Below are positions 1 through 10,100 of a stretch of 64,000 bases of DNA, one piece after another. The notes under the pieces are model-generated. The model did not search any database and was not told the origin of the DNA. It worked only from the letters and a program-made list of their open reading frames with translations. The DNA is taken from assembly GCF_963924675.1 (NCBI RefSeq), contig NW_027077452.1, forward strand, positions 992,001 to 1,056,000. Direction: 5' to 3'. This DNA comes from Phocoena phocoena. Its lineage: Eukaryota; Chordata; Mammalia; Artiodactyla; Phocoenidae. Positions within the stretch are counted from its first letter, which is position 1. Each line of letters opens with the position of its first letter. The position numbers were made by a program, and so were the translations under genes.

Positions 1-800
1 CACAGGGCTCCCTTTTCTCCTTGCCCTGTCCTGCATTTCTGGTGTTTACACTTTATGAGGACGGCTCTTCTGACTGATGCAAAGTGATATGTTTTGTAGT
101 ATTGATTTCCAGTGCCCACCTGTTTGGTTGGCTAAAAAAGTGTATGCCCTTTTCTTGAATATATACAGAAAAAGACGCATACACCCTTTTTGGCCAACTG
201 CAATGTTGGCAATGTTCAGCCCCTTTTCTTGTGCTTAATGGCGAGTCCTTTCTACCTCTTCCAATCCCTTTCCTGCCATTCTCCGTTGCTTACAAGTCCT
301 TTTCTCTGACTTTCCTCAAGACATTTTTCAGTGATAGATATTTTCAATTCTGCAGTTTCGTGAATTTTAGTGCCCCTGAGTTCCATTTTCCAACTTGTGT
401 TTATGGGAACTGGCCACAAAGCATCAGGATTCCTCAAGCCCTATTCTGTTTCCATGGGCAACCCTAGCCTTTGGTCAATTCGTCTTCCTGATTGGAAATT
501 AGAGTGGCATGTGCCTGTCCGAACACCTAGGACTTGTCTCTCATTGTTCCTCCTCCTTCTGCTTCATCCTCTGGACAAATTCCAAACTGTATGCAACAGG
601 ATGTTGACAGTGCTGACATCTCCAAGTGGGGAGACTGTTAGTAAAGACGCTGGAGTGGTGAACCCTAGCACCAAGAGATGAGGAGATGAGATGCCTTTTC
701 CAAACTTTTCCCGATCAGACGGTATACCATCCTCTGGGTGTGACAGGCATGTTTTAGGTGTAGGAAGGGTCCCATTCATGTGAGGAGAACACCAGGGGAT
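1..800 (+). repeat. Diverged partial copy of the 1.75 kb satellite unit
   Basis: This segment follows the order of the core unit but is heavily diverged. It has the pre-palindrome part (cagggctccc, ccctgtcctgcatttctgg), the palindrome at 128-197, then counterparts of 'agtgcccctgag' (near 370), 'gcctttggt' (near 470), 'ctccaagtggggaga' (near 620) and 'gcatgttttag' (near 748). Similarity fades between 790 and 850, so the right edge is approximate. It is read as an old satellite copy stranded outside the homogenised array, and it probably continues to the left of the window. Confidence 0.8.
128..197. mobile_element. Old imperfect copy of the palindromic element
   Basis: The outer arms begin ttggct and end tggccaa, with a central 'gaatatata'. 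The arms carry several mismatches (for example gtgtatgccc against gcatacaccc), unlike the perfect arms in the core array. It looks like a mariner-derived miniature inverted-repeat element. Confidence 0.7.
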
Positions 801-1007
801 TTTAAATATCAGTGTCTCTCCGCAACCCAAACTGGGGAATTTTTTAAGCTACGGCTACACATATGTTCATTAAGGGCCTTGGGAAGTAGGCAGAGTCCAA
901 ACTTTAGATGATTGAAGTCTTCAGGGTCAGAAGCACTCACCACTGTCTTCCCTTAGATTCCATTTTTACTGTCATTGATGGATGATGTCAATAAAAATAT
1001 CTATTCT
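801..1007. other. Unassigned sequence between satellite copy and L1 fragment
   Basis: No gene, RNA or recognisable repeat is visible. It lies between the fading edge of the satellite copy and an antisense L1 fragment. Confidence 0.4.
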
Positions 1008-1165
1008 TTTTCAGATCATTTCCCCTTATAGGTTATTGCAAAATATTGAGTGTAGGTCCCTGTGCTATACAGTAGTTCCTTGCTGATGATTTCATACATA
1101 GCAGTGTGTATGTGTTAATCCCAAACTGTTAATTTATCCCTCCTCCTACCATTTCCCTTTGGTAA
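1008..1165 (-). mobile_element. L1 3' UTR fragment, antisense
   Basis: Read on the minus strand this matches the cetartiodactyl L1 3' region. In plus orientation the signs are 'aggttattgcaaaatattga', 'ccctgtgctatacagtag', 'gtgtgtatgtgttaatccc' and 'taatttatccctcc'. Only about 160 bases are clear; no poly-A tail or target duplication was found. Confidence 0.75.
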
Positions 1166-2740
1166 TAATAAATTATAAGATTTTATGCTTCTCAGAAATG
1201 GGGGAGCTGAAAGAGAGGTATCATTTTCAATGCAAAAGCATTTAAAACAAGATTGAAGCTTTAACCAAGATTATTAGATGTACATCCTTGGAAAGAAATC
1301 ACTTTGTTTCTCTAATATTGACCTGACAAAGAAGACAAACCTTTTCACTGAACTTGCTTATAAGAAAGTGATGGAAATATCAAATGGAAGTGTTAGAAAC
1401 ATCTTATTTTACCCGAGCCTTATACACTGTTCTATGTTAATTACAGTTTGGCTCACACATCTGTTCATTGAAGTTACAATGTTCTCAATTTCTGTTACTG
1501 ATCCTCCAGAGTGGACGCCAACAAGTGTCCCCCTGCCCAGTATCATTGGAGCCAATAGATCGAGACTGAGTTTGGTTCAAAAGCAAAGGAAACTTTATAT
1601 TTTGATCAGAGAATGGAGAGGTGCTACCCTGTGGGCTGTGGGCTGGGCTGCTGTGTAGAGATCCTGTCAGAGTCACTGGGAGGGAGGGGGCTGAGCTCTC
1701 GAGGACCTGGTTGGCTGCAGCTCAGGCTCTATGTCACGGAGTCTGAACTGGGCCCCAGGAGCTGAAGTGTCATCGAGCCATTCTGCTCTAGGAAATCTGG
1801 TCTGAAGTGCCGGGTGTGGAACCTCTGTATGCGGGACACTAGGAGCACCTGAAATTAGACAAAGCACAAAGGATAAAAATGGTTAGACTTTATTTTATTG
1901 CCCAGATTCTATTTTTATCTCCCAGGCATTTTTAAGGGGCTTTGCCTGGGACAAACTTCTCTTCTGCCTTTTGTCCCTTTCCTCATTCTTGGAGTGCTGC
2001 GGGTGCAGACCCTTCTTCTGTAACTGCTGAGTGCTGAGTTAGGAGGCTTCATACCCGTGGGCGAGGGTCAGAACTTCTCCCCAGCAGCCTCCAGGTGACG
2101 TTGATTGTCCCCAGGCCTCCTGCCTCCCTGCTCGTCCACCTGAGCACCAGTATTGGAAGTGTTATAGATTCTAATGACCTTTAAGGGTCCAGAAAGGAGA
2201 TGTGCAGTGGCGCTGTGAGGTCCAGTTTCACTCCGCCCCACATTTGTTCGGCCACCTTAGGCTGACCGTTTCTGCCAGCCTAGATGCTCTGACTGACCGT
2301 TTCTGCCAGCCTAGATGCTCTGACCAACAGTCTGCGCTTTCTTCCATTAGGCCCCTGAATTAACGTAAAAACAGCACCAGGTGTCAGGATCCTGCCCGCT
2401 CAGCTCCCAGACAGTCCAGGGTCAGTGGTGATGAAGGATCATGATGGTCACTGAGTCAAGAGCCTTTGGAAGTAAACAGGAGTCCAGCCGGTCTTATTGG
2501 CCACCATCATCAGGGTGTCTGTAGGCTTTTCTATGGTGACAGCATGATATACGGTTCCCCCGCCAAGATTATTAGCTCCCCTCTGGGTACAGTAAGTACT
2601 GCAAGCAGTAGTCTACTCTTTTGGGACACACTCTTGTTGTTTTATGAGAGAAACTCCAGGTCAAGTGATGGTCACACGGGTCGTCATGGTGCCCCGTTGC
2701 CCCCGGTTATCTCTCTGGAGGTTGGAGTTGGAGGGCCTCC
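1166..2740. other. Unassigned stretch, probably decayed repeats or retroviral flank
   Basis: The left part (to about 1,640) is AT-rich and the right part more GC-rich. Open frames here are short and show no family resemblance I can name. The minus strand near 1,865-1,910 has AATAAA-like signals and a pyrimidine tract ending in AG, weak hints of a decayed transcript end or LTR. Being next to the antisense pol remnant, part of it could be the 3' side of the same provirus, but no integrase, env or LTR motif was recognised. Confidence 0.35.
2262..2323. repeat. 31-bp direct duplication
   Basis: The block starting 'ctgaccgtttctgccagcc' occurs twice back to back, at 2,262 and 2,293, with no mismatch seen. 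It looks like a local slippage duplication. Confidence 0.85.
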
Positions 2741-3776
2741 TCAATCGAGGTCAGTGTGCCCACGGAGCAAACCCTGCAACTTCAGGGCATGGTTGGGGGT
2801 TAGGATCACCACGTGGGGTCCGTTTCCCTTAGAAGGGAGGTGGCCTTTTGGGCTGCTGATTTCCAGGTTTTCAGATACCACCAGTATCTTGGCCAGATGT
2901 GGCGGTGGGCCAAGCCCCTTGGTGACCATAGCTTATCCTACCTGGATGGCATTCTTGCATTGTTCCATTTCAAGTGGTCCCAGTTTTGGCACTAATACTC
3001 CAATGGCGATTCACCTTTCACCAGGAATGTAAAGGTCAAAGGGTTTAGCTAAATTAGGGAGTTCCAGGGCAAGGGTCTGAATTGACTGCTCTTTCCATTC
3101 TTGAAAGGCCACTTCTGGATTCTATTCAAAAGGATCATCATCTTTTCCTTTCAGTGTTTCATATAGAGGCCCAGCTAGTAGACTGTAGTTAGGGATCCAG
3201 AGGCAGGAAACCCTGGCTTCCCCAGGAACCCCTAAGCTGTCTTCTAGTTTCAGAAAGGGGTAAGGCTGTAAATTGTTTCTTCCCTTTCCTGGGATGGGCT
3301 TCTCTGACCTTCTGTGAGAATGAAGCCCAGGCAGGTCACCGTAGTCTGTGATACTTGAGCTTTTTCGTGGACAACTTCTATCCTTTATTGGCTTGGTAGT
3401 TCTGAGGCCTCCTTAGTAGGGCTGGCGATCAGAATGTCGTCTGAATATTGAAGGAGTGTTTCCTTTTCCAGAGGTAGAACTTTTAGGTCTTTAGCTGAGC
3501 TTTCCCCAAAGATGGTGTGGGAATTTTTGAACCCTTGGGGCAAGACAGCCTGGAAGTATTGTTTTAGTTGTATGTTGAGTCCTGTCACTCACAAGCCAAA
3601 ATTTCTTGTGACTCTGGGACTAATGGAATACAAAAGAAGGCATCAGTGAAGACTAATACAGAATACCAAGTCCTGGTGGTTGGTAGAATGACCAGCAGGG
3701 TGTAGGATTTAGGAACTACTGGAGGTATATCCTCAGTGGCTTCACTGACTGTCCTGACATCCTTTACCAGGACTCC
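2741..3776 (-). pseudogene. Endogenous retrovirus pol remnant (reverse transcriptase), antisense
   Basis: On the minus strand the order is that of a gammaretrovirus-like (ERV1 class) pol. From about 3,776 downward there is the RT finger/palm start, a palm segment ending in D-A-F-F, then L-P-Q-G-F-K-N-S (near 3,541-3,520). The catalytic-loop tetrad reads Y-S-D-D at 3,447-3,436, where this class normally has Y-V-D-D. A 'LGF' thumb motif follows near 3,320 and the connection region near 3,190-3,010. The frame is broken: a stop lies in the connection region (near 3,125) and frame changes separate the segments, so it cannot encode a working enzyme. The upper boundary abuts an unrelated GC-rich repeat; below 2,741 similarity is lost. 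No LTRs, gag or env were recognised. Confidence 0.8.
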
Positions 3777-3781
3777 AGCAG

Positions 3782-3990
3782 CCCATGGGGCTCTCGAGGT
3801 CAGGCCAATCCCAGGATATGGAGCTCACCTGGGCAGGTACCCTACCCCCACCCCAGCCCACGGGGCTCTCGTGTTCAGGCCCCTCCCAGGATATGGGATT
3901 CCCTGGGCAGGTCCTCTGCAGTCCATGGGGCTCCCGTGGTCAGGCCCCTCCCAGGATACAGAGCTACCCTTGCAGGTACCTTGGCAGGGC
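3782..3990. repeat. GC-rich tandem repeat, three copies of about 65-75 bp
   Basis: A motif 'ca(t/c)ggggctc(t/c)cg' followed by 'tcaggcc' and 'tcccaggata' recurs at 3,784, 3,859 and 3,924. Copies are degenerate. It starts directly at the broken end of the pol remnant. Long open frames across it come from base composition and repetition and are not considered genes. Confidence 0.75.
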
Positions 3991-4376
3991 TGGGCACACA
4001 GGAACCGTGCACATAGCCCTCATTGCAGAGCACTCCCAGCTCACCTGTCGCTCAGATCTGACACAGAGCACCTCAGAGCAGGACTTGAACTAACAAACAG
4101 CAGCTCTGACAGGTCTGTGACCCTGGGCATCACTCTGTGCGGCCTCCTCCACCTGGTCTTCCAGAGACTTCCACTGCACCCGGGGCACCAGGCCTCTGTC
4201 TCCAACCACCACCCACCCCTCCTCTCCCTGACTCCTGGGTTCCTCTCATTAGGAGAGGGTTTTCTTGAAGTTGTCTCCCACTCATGGGCCAGATAATATA
4301 ATTAGAAAACAAGCCAGAGCTGCAGCCCCTTGTCTATCCTGACTCTCAGGAGCCCACACCTGTTCCTTGGACCTGG
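3991..4376. other. Unassigned GC-rich sequence
   Basis: No recognisable gene or repeat. Overlapping open frames on both strands have low-complexity composition. Confidence 0.35.
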
Positions 4377-4731
4377 CCAATTCAGCAAGTTCCATTTTCA
4401 GCAACTGTGAGCCCCTGAGGGGTGATTATTGGCTGGCTTGGGAAGCCTGACCGTGCCGGCCAGCCCTCCCCAGGTGTGCCTGGGTTGAGATCAATATAAA
4501 CACCGCTCCAGGCAGCAAGAGCCCCTGCAGCTGTGCCTGACGCCATTTTCTCTGCCCTGTCAGCAGTCTCGGGGCTGGGCTGGTGGGAGGGAGTGAGAGG
4601 CCACGGCTTTGTGGGTGTCCCAGTGTGAGTGGGGCTCTGCTGGACTTTCTGCAGCAGTTGCCAAGATGCTACCTGCTAAAGAAGAGGATGTGTCACCCAC
4701 ACCTGCCGCTGGAATTTCTCCCTGGGCACAG
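4377..4731 (+). promoter_or_regulatory. Promoter / first-exon-like segment (weak candidate)
   Basis: Elements appear in promoter order: CCAAT at 4,377-4,381, inverted CCAAT (attgg) at 4,428-4,432, a TATA-like 'atataaa' at 4,494-4,500, an ATG with purine at -3 at 4,666, and a good 5' splice-donor match (cag|gtgagg) with the intron starting at 4,732. The frame from that ATG is open to the donor (22 codons). Each signal is common by chance; the ordered set makes the segment worth noting. It could be an LTR, a decayed gene start or coincidence. No second exon was found. Confidence 0.25.
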
Positions 4732-5284
4732 GTGAGGAAGGAAGAAAGCAGTGGGGGCCGGGACAGCAGGGGTATCTCAGGCAGGGAAATGGAGAGCTTC
4801 CAGAAGAGCACCCAGGGCCAGGACCATCCTGGCTGGCCTGCAGGCACCAAGTCGGCTGGCATGCTGTCCCTCATGTGGCTCCATGGCCCTTCCTCTAGGT
4901 TTTCAAGTCCTTGTACATATTCAGGTGTTTAGCCTTGGAAGGGTGGGAACATTTCAGCAGCAGCTGGCCTGGGGCTCGGCCCACGTTTACTCACAGATAC
5001 CTCGGCACGGTCCACCAGCTTTGCAGTGAGGACGCTTGTTGCGAGGAGCATGCTGGCTGAATGGGAGATGATTCCCCACCACTGACCAACTTCAGAATTG
5101 TTTGCAATTGGAGCAAGTGCCCTGAAACGGTTTTCCTCTGTGTAACTGGTGGGTTCTGTTCTTTTTTATCTTTTTTTCGTTTTTGGTTCAAGGTAGATTT
5201 TATTCCTCTTTTGTGTATTTACAGATATAAGCATGGAAATAATTTATTCATATAAATACATGTATGTGAAGGGAAGAATATTTT
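4732..5284. other. Unassigned, becoming AT-rich to the right
   Basis: The first part is GC-balanced without recognisable content. From about 5,160 the sequence is T-rich and merges into the poly-T side of the antisense L1. Confidence 0.35.
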
Positions 5285-6014
5285 TCTGTTTTACTTTTTT
5301 TAATTTTATTTTTTTATTTTGAATTTAATTTTATATTTTTATACAGCAGGTTGTTTTTGGTTATCTACTTTATACATATAAATGTATACATACCAATCCC
5401 AATATCTCAACTCCTCCCACCACCATCCCCAACAGCTTTCCCCCCTTGTTGTCCATACGTTTGTTGTATACATGTATTGCTCTATTTCTGCCTTGCAAAA
5501 CGGTTCATCTGTACAATTTTTCTAGGTTCCACATATATGCATTAATATACAAGATTTGTTTTTCTCTTTCTGACTTACTTCACTCTGTATGACAGTCTCT
5601 AGATCCATCAACGTCTCTACAAATGTCCCAATTTCATTCCTTTTTATGGCTTAGTAATATTCCATTTTATATATGTACCACATCTTTATGCATTCGTCTG
5701 TCTGTGGGCATTTAGGTTGCTTCCATTTCCTGGATAGTGTAAATAGTGATGCAATGAACATTGTGGTGAATGTCTCTTTTTGATTTATGGTTTTGTCTGG
5801 GTATATGCCCAGTAGAGGGATTGCTGTATCATATGGTAATTCTATTCTTAGTTTTATAAGAAACTCCATAATGTTCTCCACAGTGACTGTATCAATTTAC
5901 GTTCCCAACAATAGTGGAAGAGGATTCCTTATCTCCACACCGTTTCCAGCATTTGTTGTTTGTAGATTTTCTGATGATGCCCATTCTAATAGGTGTGAGG
6001 TGATACACCATGGA
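5285..6014 (-). mobile_element. 5'-truncated L1, antisense (3' UTR and ORF2 tail)
   Basis: The plus-strand T/A-rich run near 5,295-5,340 is the tail side. It is followed by 3' UTR sequence ('tatacagcaggttgtttttgg') and then the ORF2 C-terminal region on the minus strand. The longest intact piece is 5,881-5,651 and contains the tail motif I-K-M-W-Y-I-Y-K-M-E-Y-Y. The element ends abruptly at 6,014, where satellite sequence begins with 'tgagtctatttcg'. No clear target-site duplication was found. Confidence 0.9.
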
Positions 6015-6733
6015 TGAGTCTATTTCGTTGAGCAAAGAGTAGGTCTTGTTTATTACGTATTTGGCTTATGGAATGGTATGTGTGCTAATTTCAATCTGTT
6101 TTTATACAGCAGCCCAACTCAACTTTCCCCTTAAGCAAGCATAAGGTTTTTATCTAAATGTGAGACTCTGTTCGGTTTTGTAATTCAGTTTATGTGTAGC
6201 CAAGTTTACACTCCCTCTATTAGTGATATCTTATGATAATTATCTTTCTTTGTGTGATATATTTCTCTTAGAATCATCATAATTAAATCCACTCAATTTG
6301 CTGCTACAGGCCTGATGACATTGATTTCACTGCTGAGTGATATTCCGTTGTACGTAAGTAGCACAACTTCTTTATCCATTTTTTTCTTTCTGGGATACTT
6401 AATTTGTACTGGACTCGAGGTTCTTGTAAACACAGCAGCCCTAAATTTTGTATTGGCTGTGTCTTGTTGATTTTAATTTTCCTAAGCTATAGGGCCAAAA
6501 GTGGAAGTGCCCTAGGCTCTGTAGCTTTGTTTTTTAGATGTTTCAGGATACACCATGAACATCTCCAGAGTGTCTGTTGGCAATTTACATCCCGCCCATC
6601 AGCATAACACGGCTCCCTGTTCTCCATGGCCTGTCCTGTGTTTCTGGTTTTTACACTTTAATCAGATGGCCTTTTTGACGAATGGGAAATGTGACTTCAT
6701 TGTAGTGTGGATTTCCATTGCTGGAGTGCTTGG
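6015..6733 (-). pseudogene. Ancient L1 3' end inside a satellite copy
   Basis: Read on the minus strand this has the order of L1 ORF2 tail then 3' UTR. Plus-strand signs include 'agtaggtcttgtttatta', 'gaatcatcataattaaatcc', 'gctgagtgatattccgttg', 'cttctttatccatt' and 'cagagtgtctgttggcaat'. It corresponds base by base to the antisense L1 tails elsewhere in the window, but is far more decayed. This is the clearest old copy of the L1-derived half of the satellite. Confidence 0.75.
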
Positions 6734-6804
6734 TTGGCCAAAATGTTCATATGCGTTTTTTCCTGAATATATTCAGGAAAAATGTATACGCACTTTTTGT
6801 CCAT
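6734..6804. mobile_element. Old imperfect palindromic element
   Basis: The centre 'cctgaatatattcagg' is intact, but the arms differ (atgttcatatgcg against tgtatacgcac) and the right end reads ttgtcca instead of ttggcca. Confidence 0.85.
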
Positions 6805-7135
6805 GTGCATCACTGTCAAAGATCTGCCGCTTTTCATATGCTTTAAATGCAATTCCAATCTACCTCTTGAAATATGATTCCTGCAATTCTGCCTCGTTTT
6901 CAAGTCCTCTTTGCAGACTTACTTCGATATATTTTTGCCAATAGCTGTCATTTATCTCTGCAGGTTTGTGAATTACAGTGCCCCTGAGCTCCTTTCTTAA
7001 CTCGCTTCCTTGTAAGCTGGCCACAAAACTGCAGGTTTGCTTCAGGCCATAATCAGGGTCCAGCACGGCACTCTGAGCCTTTGGTTAATCCCTCTTCCTG
7101 GTGGGAAATTAGAGTTAAATGTGCCCCTCCAGATA

Positions 7136-10100
7136 CCTGCCTCACTCCCAGCCACATGGTGATGTATGTCCTCAGGTTTGAGGCCATATGTGATGGGTTC
7201 CTCATCTTTTGATGATGTGGCCCCACTGGTGTGTGGACACTCCTGCCTGGTTCCCATCCCCTTGGTGATGTGGGCCCTCTGGTGAGACTCTGATCCTGGT
7301 TGGGTTCCTCACACATCCGTGAGGTGAGCCCTCTTCTCTGAGGTCACTCCTGCCTGGCTGGCACAACCCGCCTTGTTGACTTCGGCACCCTGGTGGCAGT
7401 TGGAACCTACTGGGAACCTCCTTCCCGCGGTGATGAGGCCCTCTGGCGTCAGACCCTAATGGCGGGGTTCCCACATTTTCTGATACGTGCTAAGTGGTAC
7501 GAGGGCACTCCTGCCAGGTTCCCATCCTCATGAGCGTGTGGGCCTTCTGTTCTGAGGTCCTAACGGCTGGGTTGCTCACACTTTCATGATGTGGGCCCTC
7601 TGCTGTGAGGTCAATCCTGCCTGGCTGGCGCACGTCGCCTTGGCGACGTGGACCCTCTGGTGCCAGTTGGAGCGTGCTGGGGCCTCCTCCCCTCAGTGAT
7701 TAGGGCCTTCTGGTGTCAGGCCCTAAGTGCTGGGCTCCACACATTTTCTGATGTGTGCCCAGTGGTGCGAGTCACTCCTGCCAGGTTCCCATCCCCATGG
7801 GCATGTGGGACTTCTGTTCTGTGGTCCCAACTGCTGGGTTGCTCACAGTTTCATGATGTGGGCCCTTTGCTGTGTGTTCACTCTGGCCTGTATCCCATAG
7901 TGTCAGTGCTCTGGGCCTCCAGCTTGGAGTTTCCAACTTCTCGATTCCTCACCTTTTTTATTCTATGGGCCCTCGGTTGTGCGTCTCCTCCTGCATGCCT
8001 CACTCCCAGCCCCTTCGTGATGTGTGTCCCCTTGTTTGAGGCCACATGTGCTGTGTTCCTCACCTTTCTATAATGTGGCCACACGGGTGTGAGGACACTC
8101 TTGCCTGGTTCCCATTCCCTTGGTGATGTTGGCCCCACTGCTGTTAGGACAGTCTTGCCTGGTTCCCATCACCTTGGTGATGTTGGCCCTCTGGTGAGAG
8201 TCTGATCCTGGTTAGGTTCCTCACCCTTCTGTGAGGTGAGCCCTCTGCTCTGAGCTCACTCCTGCCTGGCTGGCACACACCGCCTTGGCAACGTCGGCCA
8301 TATGGTGGCAGTTGGAGCCTGCTGGGAGCCTCCTCCCCTCGGTGATGAGGGCCCTCTGGCCTCAGGCCCTAACTGCTGGGTTCCCACATTTTCTGATTCG
8401 TGCTAAGTGGTGCAAGGACACTCCTGCCAGGTTCCCATCCCCATGGGGATGTGAGCCTTCTGCTCTGAGGTCCCAACGGCTGTGTTGCTCACAGTTTCAT
8501 GATGAGGGCCCTCTGGTGTGAGTTCACTCCTGCCTAGATCCCATAGCCTCGCTGCTCCTGGCTGCCTGCCGGAGGTTCCAACTGTGGGATTCCTCACCTT
8601 TTTTATTCTATGGTCCCTCTGTTTTGAGGATCCTCTGGCCTGCCTCACTCCCAGCCCCTTGGTGATGTGTGTCCTCAGGTTTGAGGCCACGTGTGCTGGG
8701 TCCCTCAAATTATGGTGATGTAGCCCCACTGGTGTGAGGACACTCCTGCCTGGTTCCCATTCCCTTGGTGATGTTGGCCCTCTGGTGACAGTCTGATCCT
8801 TGTTGGGTTCCTCACACTTCTGTGAGGTGGGCTTTCTGCTCTGAGGTCACTCCTGCCTGGTTGGCACACCCCGCCTTGGTGACATCGGCCTTATGGTGGC
8901 AGTTAGAGCCTGCTGGGAGCCTCCTCCCCTCGGTGATGAGGGTCCTCTGGCCTCAGGTCCTAACTGCTGGGTTCCCACATTTTCTGATTCGTGGAAGTGG
9001 GCCGAGGACACTCCTGTCAGGTTCCCATCCCCATAGGGATGTGGGCCTTCTGCTCTGAGGTCCCATCCGCTGGGTTGCTCACAGTTTCATGATGTGGGAC
9101 CTCTGCTGTGAGTTTGCTGTGGCCTGGATCCCATAGACTCTGTGCTCTGGGCAGCCTACTGGCCGGTTCCAACTGCTGGATTCCTCACAACTTTTATTCT
9201 GTGGGCTCTGTTTTGTGAGGATACTCCTGCTTGCCTCACTCCTAGCCCCTTGGAGATGTGGGTCCCCTGTTTTAGGCCACATGTTCTGGGTTCCTCACCT
9301 TTCTATAATGTGGCCACACTGGTGTGAGGACCCTCCTGCCTGGTTCCGATCCCCTTGGTGAGGTGGGCCCTCTGGTGAGAGTCTTATCCTGGCTGGTTTC
9401 CTCACCCTTCTGTGAGGTAGGCCCTCTGCGGTGAGGTCACTCCTGCCTGGCTGGCACACATCACCTTGGTGACGTGGGCCCTCAGTTGGGAGTTGGTGTC
9501 TGCTGCGAGTCTCCGTCCCTCGGTAATGAGGGCCCTCTTGCGTCAGACCCTAACTCCTGGGCTCCCAAAATTTGCAGATGTGCGACCTGTGGTGCGAGTA
9601 CACTCCTGTCAGGTTCCCAACCCCATGGGAATTTGGGCCTTCTGCTCTGAGGTCCCAACGGCTGGGGTGCTCACAGTTTCATGATGAGGGCCCTCTGATG
9701 TGCGTTCATTCCGGCCTAGATCCCATAGGCTTGCTGCTCCTGGGCGCCTGCTGGGAGGTTCCAACTGCGGGATTCCTCACCTTTTTTATTCTATGGGCCC
9801 TCTGTTTTGAGGCTCCTCCTGCCTGCCTCAATCCCAGCCCCGTTGTGATGTGTGTCCTCTGGTGTGAGGCCACGTGTGCTGGGTCCCTCACCTTTCGATG
9901 ATGTGGCCCCAATGGTGTGAGGACACTCGTGCCTGTTTCCGAGCCCCTTGGTGATGTGGCCCCTCTGGTGAGAGTCTGATCCTGGCTGGGTTCCTTACCG
10001 TTCTGTGAGGTGGGCCCTGTGCTCTGAGGTAACTCCTGCCTGGCTTGCTCCCATTGCCTTGGTGACGTCGGCCCTCTGGTGGCAGTTGGATCCTTTTGGA

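Larger units (their letters stand above)
6015..7138 (+). repeat. Diverged partial copy of the satellite unit
   Basis: This is colinear with the core unit from 'tgagtc(t/c)atttcgttgagc' through the antisense L1-like block, the palindrome at 6,734-6,804, 'cagtgcccctgagctcc', and 'gagcctttggttaat', ending in 'cccctccagatacct'. There it breaks directly into the 54-bp monomer array. The remaining part of the unit is missing. Confidence 0.9.

Noticed and set aside
1278..1658. Open frame of 126 codons as a gene
   Set aside because: No domain, no recognisable similarity, and it crosses a marked change in base composition.
4609..4932. Open frame of 107 codons as a gene
   Set aside because: Low-complexity composition, opposed by an open frame of similar size on the other strand. 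Only the short promoter/first-exon reading is kept, at low confidence.
7648..8073. Long open frames (up to 141 codons) in the 54-bp array, both strands
   Set aside because: The monomer length is a multiple of three, so frames stay open by repetition. Minus-strand His-rich repeats lack the paired cysteines of zinc fingers.
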